From contig JADJXQ010000002.1 in NCBI GenBank assembly GCA_016710335.1, positions 124,001-188,000 on the forward strand: a stretch of DNA of 64,000 bases, written 5' to 3'. A program made the position numbers and the translations under genes. Source of the DNA: Rhodospirillales bacterium. Lineage in GTDB: Bacteria; Pseudomonadota; Alphaproteobacteria; Rhodospirillales; Defluviicoccaceae. The notes under the pieces were generated by a model that was not told the DNA's origin, made no database searches, and was given only the letters and a program-made list of their open reading frames with translations. This document shows positions 9,786-17,330 of this stretch, one piece after another (positions within the stretch are counted from its first letter, which is position 1; every line of letters begins with the position of its first letter).

Positions 9786-10659
9786 CGCCATCGACACCGC
9801 CTTGGAGCCCTGCGCCGGCGCCGCTGCAACGACAGCGCCCTCGGACTTCGACATCCGCGACTACCTGCGCACCGAGCTGCTGCCGCACTTCATGTGCCCC
9901 GGCTGCGGCCACGGCATCGCGCTCCGGGCGCTGCTGTGGGCGGTGCACGAACTCGGCATCGCCAAGGACCGCCTCGCCGTCGTCACCGGCATCGGCTGTT
10001 CCGGGCGGACCGGCGCCTACATCGACGCCAACACCTTCCACACCACCCACGGCCGGCCGCTGGCGTTCGCCACCGGGCTCGCCCTCGCCCGCCCGGACCT
10101 GGAAGTCGTCGTCATCACCGGCGACGGCGACTGTCTCGCGATCGGCGGCAATCACCTGATCCACGCCTGCCGCCGCAACCTCGACATGACCTGCCTGATG
10201 CTGAACAACGAGATCTACGGCATGACCGGCGGCCAGGTGTCGCCGACCACCGGCGCCGATCGGCTGACCACCACCACCCCGTCCGGCAACACCGAGCCGG
10301 TGTTCGACGCCTGCGCCCTGGCCGCCGCCGCCGGCGCCGGCCTTGTGGGGCGCGGCATGACCCTGCAGACGCCGGCGCTCAAGAACCTGATCAGGGACGC
10401 CATCGCCCACCGCGGATTCTCGTTCGTGGAGGTGATCTCCGACTGCACCGAGATCTTCGGGCGCAAGAACGACCTCGGTTCGTCGCCGGAGATGATCTTG
10501 CGCCAGAAGAGCGCGATGCGCCCGGAGTTCTACGGCAACGTCGTCGACCAGCCGTTCCGTCCCAACGCCATGAAGACCGGCATCCTCGCCCGCACCGACC
10601 GCCCGGAATACGGCGACGCCTACCGCGCCGCCACGGCCGCTGCGGGTGCGAGCCGCTAG
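9778..10659 (+). CDS. korB: 2-oxoacid (probably 2-oxoglutarate):ferredoxin oxidoreductase, beta subunit
   Basis: The 293-residue TPP-binding subunit shows C40 and C43 in CPGCGHG (ligands of the proximal [4Fe-4S] cluster), the GIGCSGR segment, and the TPP/Mg motif GDGDCLAIGGNH ending in LNNEIYGMTGGQ. It partners KorA. Neither KorA nor KorB has the extra ferredoxin clusters found in larger enzymes, which makes the ferredoxin tail of the upstream IorB fusion a candidate electron exit. The gene overlaps korA by 8 bases and is followed 20 bases later by a small membrane protein. Confidence 0.9.
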   Translation: MDDAIDTALEPCAGAAATTAPSDFDIRDYLRTELLPHFMCPGCGHGIALRALLWAVHELGIAKDRLAVVTGIGCSGRTGAYIDANTFHTTHGRPLAFATGLALARPDLEVVVITGDGDCLAIGGNHLIHACRRNLDMTCLMLNNEIYGMTGGQVSPTTGADRLTTTTPSGNTEPVFDACALAAAAGAGLVGRGMTLQTPALKNLIRDAIAHRGFSFVEVISDCTEIFGRKNDLGSSPEMILRQKSAMRPEFYGNVVDQPFRPNAMKTGILARTDRPEYGDAYRAATAAAGASR

Positions 10660-10679
10660 AGCCTGCCCCAAGGCAAGGC

Positions 10680-10862
10680 ATGGCGACCCTCTACTTCATC
10701 GCAGCCGGCGTCGTTCTGTATCTGATCGCGGACCGGCTGCTCGACCTGATCGAGCGCTACCGCGGCGCGCGCTTCGAGCAGCGGACGCTGGTTTTCTTCG
10801 CCATTCTCCTCGTTCTGGCGCTGGTAACCTTCCCGATCCTGCGTCGCGTCGCCGGCAGCTGA
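10680..10862 (+). CDS. Small membrane protein (60 aa), unknown
   Basis: A 60-residue ORF begins 20 bases after korB with a plausible ribosome site (AAGGCAAGG just before the ATG). It has two hydrophobic helices (about residues 2-20 and 39-56) joined by a charged segment (DLIERYRGARFEQR), so a two-pass inner membrane protein. It ends eight bases before the FNR/NNR-type box that starts the next transcription unit. No family recognised; it could anchor the oxidoreductases to the membrane, which is a guess. Confidence 0.55.
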   Translation: MATLYFIAAGVVLYLIADRLLDLIERYRGARFEQRTLVFFAILLVLALVTFPILRRVAGS

Positions 10863-10869
10863 GCGCTGC

Positions 10870-10883
10870 TTGACCAAGGTCAA
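10870..10883 (+). promoter_or_regulatory. FNR/NNR/DNR-type operator
   Basis: TTGACCAAGGTCAA is a perfect 14-bp dyad matching the FNR/NNR family consensus (TTGAC-N4-GTCAA). It lies about 135 bases upstream of the small oxidase subunit gene at 11017, leaving room for a promoter between them. This predicts activation by low oxygen or nitric oxide, like the two boxes in front of nirI and nirS. The regulator gene itself is not in the window. Confidence 0.75.
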
Positions 10884-11016
10884 TGACCCGCCGCTCTGCT
10901 CCCGCCAAAGTTTTTCACAATAAGAACGAATTTCGCCGCAGCCGCCGCATCCGGTCGCGCGCCGATGCGGCGGCCTCATGGGCAGCAGCAAGCACGACAG
11001 CGAGGGAACTGAAGCG

Positions 11017-11202
11017 ATGGCCGACGACAAGCGTGAAGCGACCCATGCCGGCAAGCATGATGAGGATTCGGAACGAACCCCCGCCATGCAGAGCCTGCTC
11101 GACAACCACTTTCTCCTGCTGTTCATCGGGGTCGCGGTGCCGGCGGTCGTGTACCTGATCTGGGGGATCATGGACATCGTCCAGATCCCGATCGCGCGCT
11201 GA
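11017..11202 (+). CDS. Small subunit IIa-like protein of a heme-copper complex
   Basis: The 61-residue protein has a charged N-terminal half and a single C-terminal transmembrane helix (LLLFIGVAVPAVVYLIWGIM). It is the first gene after the FNR box and is directly followed, 16 bases on, by subunit II and then subunit I. Position and topology match the small CbaD/IIa subunits of B-family oxidases. The frame stays open upstream to 10978, but ATG 11017 has a purine-rich site (GAGGGA near 11003) and gives the expected size. The function is structural by analogy. Confidence 0.6.
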   Translation: MADDKREATHAGKHDEDSERTPAMQSLLDNHFLLLFIGVAVPAVVYLIWGIMDIVQIPIAR

Positions 11203-11218
11203 CAGGGGAGTATCCGGG

Positions 11219-11761
11219 ATGGCGATAACTTCACCGGAAGTCCGCCTGTGGTGGAAGGAGCCGCTTCACAAGATCGAGCTGATCTGGATCAGCATCGCGT
11301 TCCTGTGGGGCCTGATCATGTTCGCCACCATGGTGTACTGGCACATCTACGGCACGCAGAACCTCTCCAACGAGGCCTACCGCGTCATCCCCGACCAATA
11401 CGCCGAGCGTGTCGATGCCTTCGTGGCGGAGAACACGGTGCGCGAAGAAGGCGACACAGGCATTCCGGTGGTGCGCCCGGCGGCCGGCGGCGACGCCTAC
11501 ATGCTGGGGCGCCTCTGGGAGTGGTACCCGATCCTCGAGTTGCAGAAGGGCCAGTCCTACCGCCTGCATCTGTCGTCGCTGGATTGGCTGCACGGCTTCT
11601 CGCTGCAGCCGACCAACATCAATATCCAGGTCCACCCCGAGTACGAGATGGTCATCACCATCACGCCCGACGAAGCCGGCGAATTCGGGGTCGTCTGCAA
11701 CGAGTACTGCGGCATCGGTCACCACCAGATGGTGGGCAAGATCTACGTGGTTGAGGAATAG
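11219..11761 (+). CDS. Heme-copper oxidase-like subunit II with CuA site
   Basis: The 180-residue product has one N-terminal membrane helix (about residues 20-42) and a periplasmic cupredoxin domain. All CuA ligands are visible: H125 (LHGFSLQ), C160, E162 (backbone ligand), C164, H168 and M171 in CNEYCGIGHHQM. It would take electrons from a cytochrome c or cupredoxin and pass them to subunit I. The short single-helix form is typical of B-family (ba3-like) enzymes. A start at 11219 follows a GGGAGTATCCGGG site, and subunit I follows 11 bases after the stop. Whether the complex reduces O2 or NO depends on subunit I (next entry). Confidence 0.9.
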   Translation: MAITSPEVRLWWKEPLHKIELIWISIAFLWGLIMFATMVYWHIYGTQNLSNEAYRVIPDQYAERVDAFVAENTVREEGDTGIPVVRPAAGGDAYMLGRLWEWYPILELQKGQSYRLHLSSLDWLHGFSLQPTNINIQVHPEYEMVITITPDEAGEFGVVCNEYCGIGHHQMVGKIYVVEE

Positions 11762-11772
11762 GGAAAGCAGCC

Positions 11773-13479
11773 ATGGCAATGGCATCGACCGAGTCGTTTC
11801 GTACCTGCCCCGAGACGGGCCTCAAGGTGCACGGGCCGGCGGAGACGCTGATCAAGGCGAACGCCGTCGTGGCCGTCGTGTTCCTCGCCATCGGCGGCCT
11901 GTTCGGCCTTCTGGTCGCGCTGACCCGCTGGCAGGCCGTGCATCTGCTGGGCCCCGAGACTTTCTACCTGGCGCTCACTGCGCACGGCGCCGACGTTCTC
12001 CTGTTCTGGATTCTGTTCTTCGAGGTCGCGCTCCTTTACTTCGCGTCGGCCGTGCTGCTGAACTGCCGGCTGGCGACCCCTAGGATCGCCTGGGCGGCCT
12101 TCGTCCTGATGCTGGTCGGGGCGCTGATGGCCAACGTGGCGGTCCTGCAGGGCGGGTCGAGCGTGATGTTCACCTCCTACGTGCCGATGATGGCGGCGCC
12201 CCACTTCTACCTGGGGCTGATCATCTTTGCCGTCGGTGCGCTTGTCGCCGTCTTCGTGTTCTTCGGAACCCTCGTCATTGCCCGCCAGGAGCGCACCTAC
12301 CAGGGCTCCATCCCGCTCGTCACCTTCGGCGCCCTGACGGCCGCGATCATCGCCGTCTACACCATCGCATCCGGCGCCATCATTCTGGTGCCGACGTGGC
12401 TGTGGTCGATCGGCTACATCAGCCACATCGACACCCTGATGTACAAGACGGTGTGGTGGGGCCTCGGGCACTCGTCGCAGCAGGTCAACGTCGCCGCCCA
12501 TGTCGCCGTATGGTATGCCATCGCCGCGATCGTGCTCGGCGCCAAGCCGCTGTCCGAGAAGGTGAGCCGCGGCGCGTTTCTCCTTTACATTTTCTTCCTG
12601 CAACTCGCCGCCGCCCACCATTTGCTGGTGGAGCCGGGTCTCAGCTCCGAGTTCAAGGTGTTCAACACCAGCTACGCGATCTATCTGGCGGTGCTCGGCA
12701 GCATGATCCACGGCCTCAGCGTCCCCGGCGCCATCGAGGCGGCGCAACGGCACAATGGCGTCACCGAGGGCATCTTTGGCTGGCTGCGCCGCGCGCCGTG
12801 GGGCAATCCGGCGTTCTCCGGCATGGTCATGTCGATCGTCATGTTCGGCTTCCTCGGCGGCATCTCGGGCGTCGTCCTTGGCACCGAGCAGCTCAACCTA
12901 CTGATGCACAACACCCTTTACGTCACCGGCCATTTCCACGCCACGGTGGTCACCGGCACCACGCTCGCGTTCATGGCGTTGACCTATCTGCTGATCCCGC
13001 TGGTCTGGCGGCGGGAGTTGGTCCTGCCCACATGGGCGAAGTGGCAGCCCTACATGTTCGGCCTCGGCGCCATGGGCATCTCGCTGTTCATGATGGGCGC
13101 CGGCACCCTCGGTGTGTCCCGGCGGCACTGGGACATAACGTTCTCGGATGCTCCCGTTGCTTTCGACTACCCGCCCGCGGCGTTCGCCATGCTGGCGCTC
13201 AACGGCATCTTCGCCGTGATCGCGTCCGCTGGCGGCATCATGTACATCGTCGTCGTCGTGGGCTCGATCCTGTTCGGCAAGAAGCGCGGCGAGGTCGAGA
13301 TGCGGACAAACCCGGTCGTCTTCCAGGGACGCCAGGTCGCCGCGGTGTCGAGCTACGGCAGCGCGCACACACTCCAGGTGCCCGGCACATTGGTGCTGGT
13401 GGCGATCTTCTTCACCGCCTTCGTCCTGTATTACTACATCAACTGGAAGTTCCTCTCGGAAGTGTGGCCGATGGGTTGA
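11773..13479 (+). CDS. Heme-copper oxidase-superfamily subunit I, B-family, lacking the active-site tyrosine; probable CuA-type NO reductase
   Basis: This 568-residue polytopic membrane protein resembles Thermus ba3 subunit I. Metal ligands are conserved: H71 (low-spin heme), H233 (GHSSQQ), H282-H283 (AAAHHLL), H387 and H389 (GHFHATV). In oxygen reductases of the A and B families the helix VI motif is GHPxVY, with the Tyr four residues after the His cross-linked to it; here that position is Gln237. The cbb3-type alternative, six residues before the HH pair, is Leu276, so it is not replaced either. Loss of this Tyr is expected for NO reductases derived from oxygen reductases (families such as eNOR, from memory). 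The FNR box, SCO, hemerythrin and nearby nirS support that. An AGGGAAA ribosome site precedes the ATG. The oxidase superfamily call is certain; the NO reductase role is inferred. Confidence 0.88.
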   Translation: MAMASTESFRTCPETGLKVHGPAETLIKANAVVAVVFLAIGGLFGLLVALTRWQAVHLLGPETFYLALTAHGADVLLFWILFFEVALLYFASAVLLNCRLATPRIAWAAFVLMLVGALMANVAVLQGGSSVMFTSYVPMMAAPHFYLGLIIFAVGALVAVFVFFGTLVIARQERTYQGSIPLVTFGALTAAIIAVYTIASGAIILVPTWLWSIGYISHIDTLMYKTVWWGLGHSSQQVNVAAHVAVWYAIAAIVLGAKPLSEKVSRGAFLLYIFFLQLAAAHHLLVEPGLSSEFKVFNTSYAIYLAVLGSMIHGLSVPGAIEAAQRHNGVTEGIFGWLRRAPWGNPAFSGMVMSIVMFGFLGGISGVVLGTEQLNLLMHNTLYVTGHFHATVVTGTTLAFMALTYLLIPLVWRRELVLPTWAKWQPYMFGLGAMGISLFMMGAGTLGVSRRHWDITFSDAPVAFDYPPAAFAMLALNGIFAVIASAGGIMYIVVVVGSILFGKKRGEVEMRTNPVVFQGRQVAAVSSYGSAHTLQVPGTLVLVAIFFTAFVLYYYINWKFLSEVWPMG

Positions 13480-13598
13480 GGACGTCACGATGCAGCTCCG
13501 CCCTTCGTCATCGCGGGGAGAGCGGAGCCGACGTGGCGATCGGGAGGGACGGCGTGGAGAGACGGCGTGGTCGGCGCCGTCTTCATAAGGAGCGACTG

Positions 13599-14421
13599 GT
13601 GTTGAAGGCCGCCGCACGGACACTGGTTGTCAGCCTGATGCTGCTGGGCATGATCGTCGGCGTGGCCCGCGCCGCGCCGGCGATCGACGACGCCGATGCG
13701 CTCCGCGTTCAGTCAGGCGGCGATCGGCCGCACCGTGCGCGACCAGGAGTTCGTCACCGCCCTGAACCAGCGGGTGCGCCTCAGCGACTACCGCGGCCGG
13801 CCGCTCATCGTCAGCCTGGTCTACACGAGTTGCGCCGATGTCTGCCCCGTCACCTCAAGCGCGTTGGCGGACGCGGTGGTGATTGCCGAGGATGCGTTGG
13901 GCGCCGACAGCTTCCGCGTCGTCACCGTCGGCTTTGACGCCCGTCACGACACCCCCGACCGCATGCTGGCGTTCGCCCGCCGCAACGGCCTCGACAGCGA
14001 CACCTGGCAATTCCTGAGCGGCGACGGCGATGCCATCGACCGGCTCGCCGAGGACCTGGGTTTCCTGTTCTACGCGGCGCCGCAAGGCTTCGATCACATG
14101 TCGCAGACCACCATCCTCGATGCCGAAGGTCGCGTGTTCCGTCACGTCTACGGCGCCGGCTTCGAGCCGCAACAGCTTGTGGAGCCTCTGAAGGCGCTCG
14201 TTTTCGGGCGGCAGAGCACCCTCACCTCATGGTCCGGCCTCGTCAACCAGGTGCGTCTCGTCTGCACCATCTACGATCCCACCAGCGGCAAATACCGCTT
14301 CGACTATTCCATCTTCGCGATGATCGGCGGTGGCGTCTTGAGCCTCGGCGCGATCGCCGTCATCCTGGTGCGCGGCGCGGTGCGTGGCTGGATCCGCAGC
14401 CGACAACTTCACCGCGCGTGA
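13599..14421 (+). CDS. SCO1/SenC-type copper chaperone, apparent frameshift after the signal peptide
   Basis: The body (open from ATG 13696) is an SCO thioredoxin-fold protein with the copper ligands CADVC (C46, C50 of that ORF) and H134 (FDHMS), plus a C-terminal membrane helix. SCO proteins load copper into CuA of subunit II. The ATG at 13696 has no ribosome site and yields no signal peptide. A GTG at 13599 does have AAGGAG six bases upstream (13587-13592) and encodes a good signal sequence (VVSLMLLGMIVGVARA) in a different frame. Joining them needs a +1 shift between about 13696 and 13716. So the gene is either mutated, wrongly assembled, or reinitiated. It sits between subunit I and the cytochrome b fusion. 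Confidence 0.8.
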
Positions 14422-14460
14422 TTGCGCCTAGCCTGAACATCGATTTCGAGATCAGCCGCC

Positions 14461-16047
14461 TTGAACGCCATCCGGACCCCGCTGCGCTACGCCTTCATGT
14501 GGATCGAGGGGCTGCTCGACCGTGTCTTCGGGACCGAGTGGAACCCGTTCTATTCGTTGGGAGCCCTCGGCTTCTATTTCTTCTGGATTGTCGCGGTCAG
14601 CGGCCTCTACATCTACATTTTCTTCGACACCGGCCTGACCGAGGCGTTCCTGTCGGTGGAGTACATGACCCGCGACCAGTGGTACCTGGCGGGCGTCATG
14701 CGCAGCCTGCACCGCTACGCGTCAGACGGACTGATTCTGATCATTCTCATCCACATGGTCCGCGAGTTCGCCTTCGACCGCTACCGGGGCGCCCGCTGGT
14801 TCTCGTGGCTCATCGGCGTGCCGATCATTTCGATGACGTTCATCGCCGGCATCTCCGGCTATTGGCTGGTGTGGGACAAGCTCGCCCAGTACGTGGCCGA
14901 GGCGACAACCGAGTGGCTCGACTACCTGCCGATCTTCGGCGAGCCGATCGCCCGCAACTTCCTGGCGCCGACCCACCTGGACGACCGGTTCTTTACGCTC
15001 ATGCTGTTCATGCATATCGCGGTGCCGCTGATGATGCTGTTCGTCATGTGGTTTCACATGCAACGGGTGTCGAAGCCGCGCATGAACCCGCCCCTCGGCC
15101 TCGGCATCGGCACCTTGGCCTCGCTGACGGTCCTCTCGCTCGTCTTGCCGGCGACCAGCCAGGGACCGGCCAATCTTTCCGAGGTTCCGTCCCCGGTCAA
15201 TCTCGACTGGTTCTATCTCCCCATCTATCCCCTGATCGATGTGCTCGGGGCCGGTCCGGTGTGGCTGCTGTCGGTGGCCGGCACTTTCGTGCTGTTCGCC
15301 ATGCCGTGGCTGCCGCCACGCCGTGAGCGGGCCATCGCACACGTCAATCTGGACTACTGCAACGGCTGCACCCGCTGCGCGGTCGACTGCCCGTTCAACG
15401 CCATCACCATGGGGCCGCGCACGGACGGCAAGCCGTTTGAGCAGGAAGCAGTGGTCCTCCCCACACTTTGCGTCTCGTGCGGCATCTGCACCGGATCGTG
15501 CCCGACCTCGACGCCGTTCCGCCGGGCGAGCGCGTTGATCCCCGGCATCGATCTCGGCTGGCAGCCTCTGGCGGAAGTGCGGGAGCGCGTTCACGCGGCC
15601 GCGTCGAAGCTGTCGGGCCCCGCACGGGTGATGGTGATCGGCTGCGACCACGGCTTTCACATCGACAAGCTGAAGAGTGCTTCGGTCGGGGCCGTCAGCC
15701 TGCCCTGCACCGGCATGCTGCCGCCGTCCTTCATCGACTATGTCCTCAGCCGCCACCTTGCCGACGGCATCGTCATTACCGGTTGCCGCGAAGGCGAGTG
15801 CAATTATCGCCTCGGCACCCAGTGGACCGATGAGCGCATCGACGGCAAGCGCGACCCACGGCTCCGCGAGCGGGTTCCGCGCGAACGCATGGCCCGCGTC
15901 TGGGCAGCCCCAACCGACTGGCCGCGTCTTCAGCGCACCATCGAGGATTTCCAGGCACGGTTGCAGGATATGGAGAGCCACGAACCGCCGGCGAACGAAC
16001 GCGCCGCCCCGACCCGGCCTGAGGTGAGGGAGCCCGCGGCGGAATGA
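14461..16047 (+). CDS. Fusion of di-heme cytochrome b, two-[4Fe-4S] ferredoxin and MvhD/FlpD-type iron-sulfur domain
   Basis: Residues 1-215 form a cytochrome b6-like four-helix unit: H84/H98 and H185/H199 have the 14-residue spacing of two bis-His hemes. Two more membrane helices follow (about 218-232 and 258-282). Residues 298-350 are a cytoplasmic ferredoxin with C300/C303/C306/C310 and C337/C340/C343/C347. Residues 388-460 match the delta subunit of methyl-viologen-reducing hydrogenase (MvhD/FlpD), with C395, C416, C442 and C447. No Rieske or cytochrome c1 gene is adjacent. The architecture suggests electron transfer between a soluble low-potential donor and the quinone pool or the NO-reductase-like complex. 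The start is TTG 14461, 39 bases after the SCO gene; an in-frame stop at 14434 limits alternatives. The end overlaps the next gene by 4 bases. Confidence 0.85.
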   Translation: MNAIRTPLRYAFMWIEGLLDRVFGTEWNPFYSLGALGFYFFWIVAVSGLYIYIFFDTGLTEAFLSVEYMTRDQWYLAGVMRSLHRYASDGLILIILIHMVREFAFDRYRGARWFSWLIGVPIISMTFIAGISGYWLVWDKLAQYVAEATTEWLDYLPIFGEPIARNFLAPTHLDDRFFTLMLFMHIAVPLMMLFVMWFHMQRVSKPRMNPPLGLGIGTLASLTVLSLVLPATSQGPANLSEVPSPVNLDWFYLPIYPLIDVLGAGPVWLLSVAGTFVLFAMPWLPPRRERAIAHVNLDYCNGCTRCAVDCPFNAITMGPRTDGKPFEQEAVVLPTLCVSCGICTGSCPTSTPFRRASALIPGIDLGWQPLAEVRERVHAAASKLSGPARVMVIGCDHGFHIDKLKSASVGAVSLPCTGMLPPSFIDYVLSRHLADGIVITGCREGECNYRLGTQWTDERIDGKRDPRLRERVPRERMARVWAAPTDWPRLQRTIEDFQARLQDMESHEPPANERAAPTRPEVREPAAE

Positions 16048-16547
16048 GCATGATCCCGAGGATCCTCGGCCAAGCGGTCGTCTACGCGCTGATCGCCGCC
16101 TTCATCGGCGTCTTCGCGAACTGGCCCGCCTACACGCGCGTTCCGCCTGATCTTGCGCTGGTCAAGCTCAGCGTGGCGCACGCCGCCCAGAAAAAGGACG
16201 AGTGCCGGCGGCTGACGCCGGAGGAGTTGGAGAAGCTGCCGCCCAACATGCGCAAGGCCACGGTCTGCGGCCGCGAGCGGCTGCCGGTGACGGTCGAGTT
16301 GGAAGCCGACGGCGAGACGATCTACATCGACACCGTGGAGCCCACAGGCCTCTCCAACGACGGCCCGTCCCGTGCCTACGAGCGCTTCGTCCTGCCGCCA
16401 GGCCGGCATATGATCGTCGCCAAGCTGCGGGACACCGACCGGCAGGAGGGCTACGACTACATCACCGAGAAAGAGGTGACCTTGACTGCCGGCCAGAGCC
16501 TGGCGATCGACTTCGACGGCGGCCACGGCGGATTCAGGATAGAATGA
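16044..16547 (+). CDS. Membrane-anchored periplasmic protein, unknown
   Basis: The 167-residue protein has a single N-terminal membrane anchor (about residues 9-25) and a mature part with two cysteines (DECRRLT and TVCGRER), a conserved-looking segment LPPNMRKATVCGRERLPV, and a C-terminal beta-rich domain. The start ATG overlaps the stop of the cytochrome b fusion (ATGA) and its stop overlaps the hemerythrin start in the same way, so it is translated as part of this operon. I do not recognise the family. An accessory or assembly role for the respiratory complex is inferred from context only. Confidence 0.7.
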   Translation: MSMIPRILGQAVVYALIAAFIGVFANWPAYTRVPPDLALVKLSVAHAAQKKDECRRLTPEELEKLPPNMRKATVCGRERLPVTVELEADGETIYIDTVEPTGLSNDGPSRAYERFVLPPGRHMIVAKLRDTDRQEGYDYITEKEVTLTAGQSLAIDFDGGHGGFRIE

Positions 16548-16984
16548 GGTTTCAGGCAGTGACGGACGACAACACCGGCAGCACGCTTCCGAGATTGGAA
16601 TGGCGAGACGAGTTCTCGGTCGGAGTGGCGTCGATCGACTACGAGCACCGGGAGTTGATCGACCGGCTCAACGCCATCATCGCCAAGCTCGAGTCCGGCG
16701 GCGACCGGGACGAGATCCTCGACATCATCGCCGATGTCAACACCGGCATCTCCGCCCACTTCGCCCTGGAAGAAACGGTGATGCGCGCCCACGGCTACGA
16801 CCACTATGCCGACCACAAGGGCGACCACGAGCATCTGCTCGACGACATCCGCGACATCATGGACGCGGTCGAAGACGGCACCTACGCCAACCGCAAACAG
16901 GACCTCGCCCAACGCCTGGTCGATTGGTTTCTGATCCACTCCAAAACCCGCGACGCCCGCCTCCACCACAAATTGGGGATCTGA
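16544..16984 (+). CDS. Bacteriohemerythrin
   Basis: The 146-residue protein has the full bacteriohemerythrin ligand set: H35 (DYEHREL), H72 and E76 (HFALEE), H91 and H95 (HKGDH), H132 and D137 (HSKTRD). It begins with the family-typical LEWRDEFSVGVASID. Such proteins bind O2 or NO at a di-iron centre and may deliver or buffer the gas for a membrane enzyme. ATG 16544 overlaps the upstream stop by four bases, so this is the last gene of the FNR-box operon. The frame stays open upstream to 16202 but only this start gives the conserved N terminus. Confidence 0.9.
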   Translation: MRFQAVTDDNTGSTLPRLEWRDEFSVGVASIDYEHRELIDRLNAIIAKLESGGDRDEILDIIADVNTGISAHFALEETVMRAHGYDHYADHKGDHEHLLDDIRDIMDAVEDGTYANRKQDLAQRLVDWFLIHSKTRDARLHHKLGI

Positions 16985-17037
16985 CGCGCCTTACCCGCTC
17001 CTGCTTGCGCGCGATACACAAACTCCCGAGAACTCCC

Positions 17038-17232
17038 CATCCTCGGCATGATCCCCTGCTCCTCGGCCCCCACGCCGTCGGCATGGATGGCCGTTGTCGA
17101 GAACTGGGCATGGCCCGGCCGTTTCTGCATCATGCTGAGCGACACGCCTGAGCTGACGGTCCGGACCCCGAAGCCGTGGCGCAATCCCTTCGGCGACGCC
17201 TGCGGTCCCCTGACCCCCGCCTCTCCAGCACG
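17038..17232 (-). pseudogene. Remnant of a tyrosine recombinase (integrase) C-terminal domain
   Basis: The minus strand encodes a fragment reading SPKGLRHGFGVRTVSSGV, then MQKRPGHAQFSTTAIHADG and VGAEEQGIMPRM, the pattern around the catalytic R-H-x-x-R and GH boxes of integrases. At the place of the nucleophile (usually TTAIYA) there is His instead of Tyr, and the N-terminal two thirds are absent, so it cannot be active. It lies just before two toxin-antitoxin modules, marking an old integration. The rest of 16985-17330 shows no other gene. Confidence 0.65.
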
Positions 17233-17330
17233 GCGACGACATGGCGCAAGGCGCTCGTCCTGGAGAATTCCCACGAGCGCGCGCCGCGCCCTGCGCCCTC
17301 GCACGTCGTGGAGGCGCATGCCTCCGGTCA

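Noticed and set aside
11773..13479. Reading subunit I as an ordinary aa3/ba3 oxygen reductase
   Set aside because: Helix VI Tyr is replaced by Gln and no substitute Tyr is in the cbb3 position.
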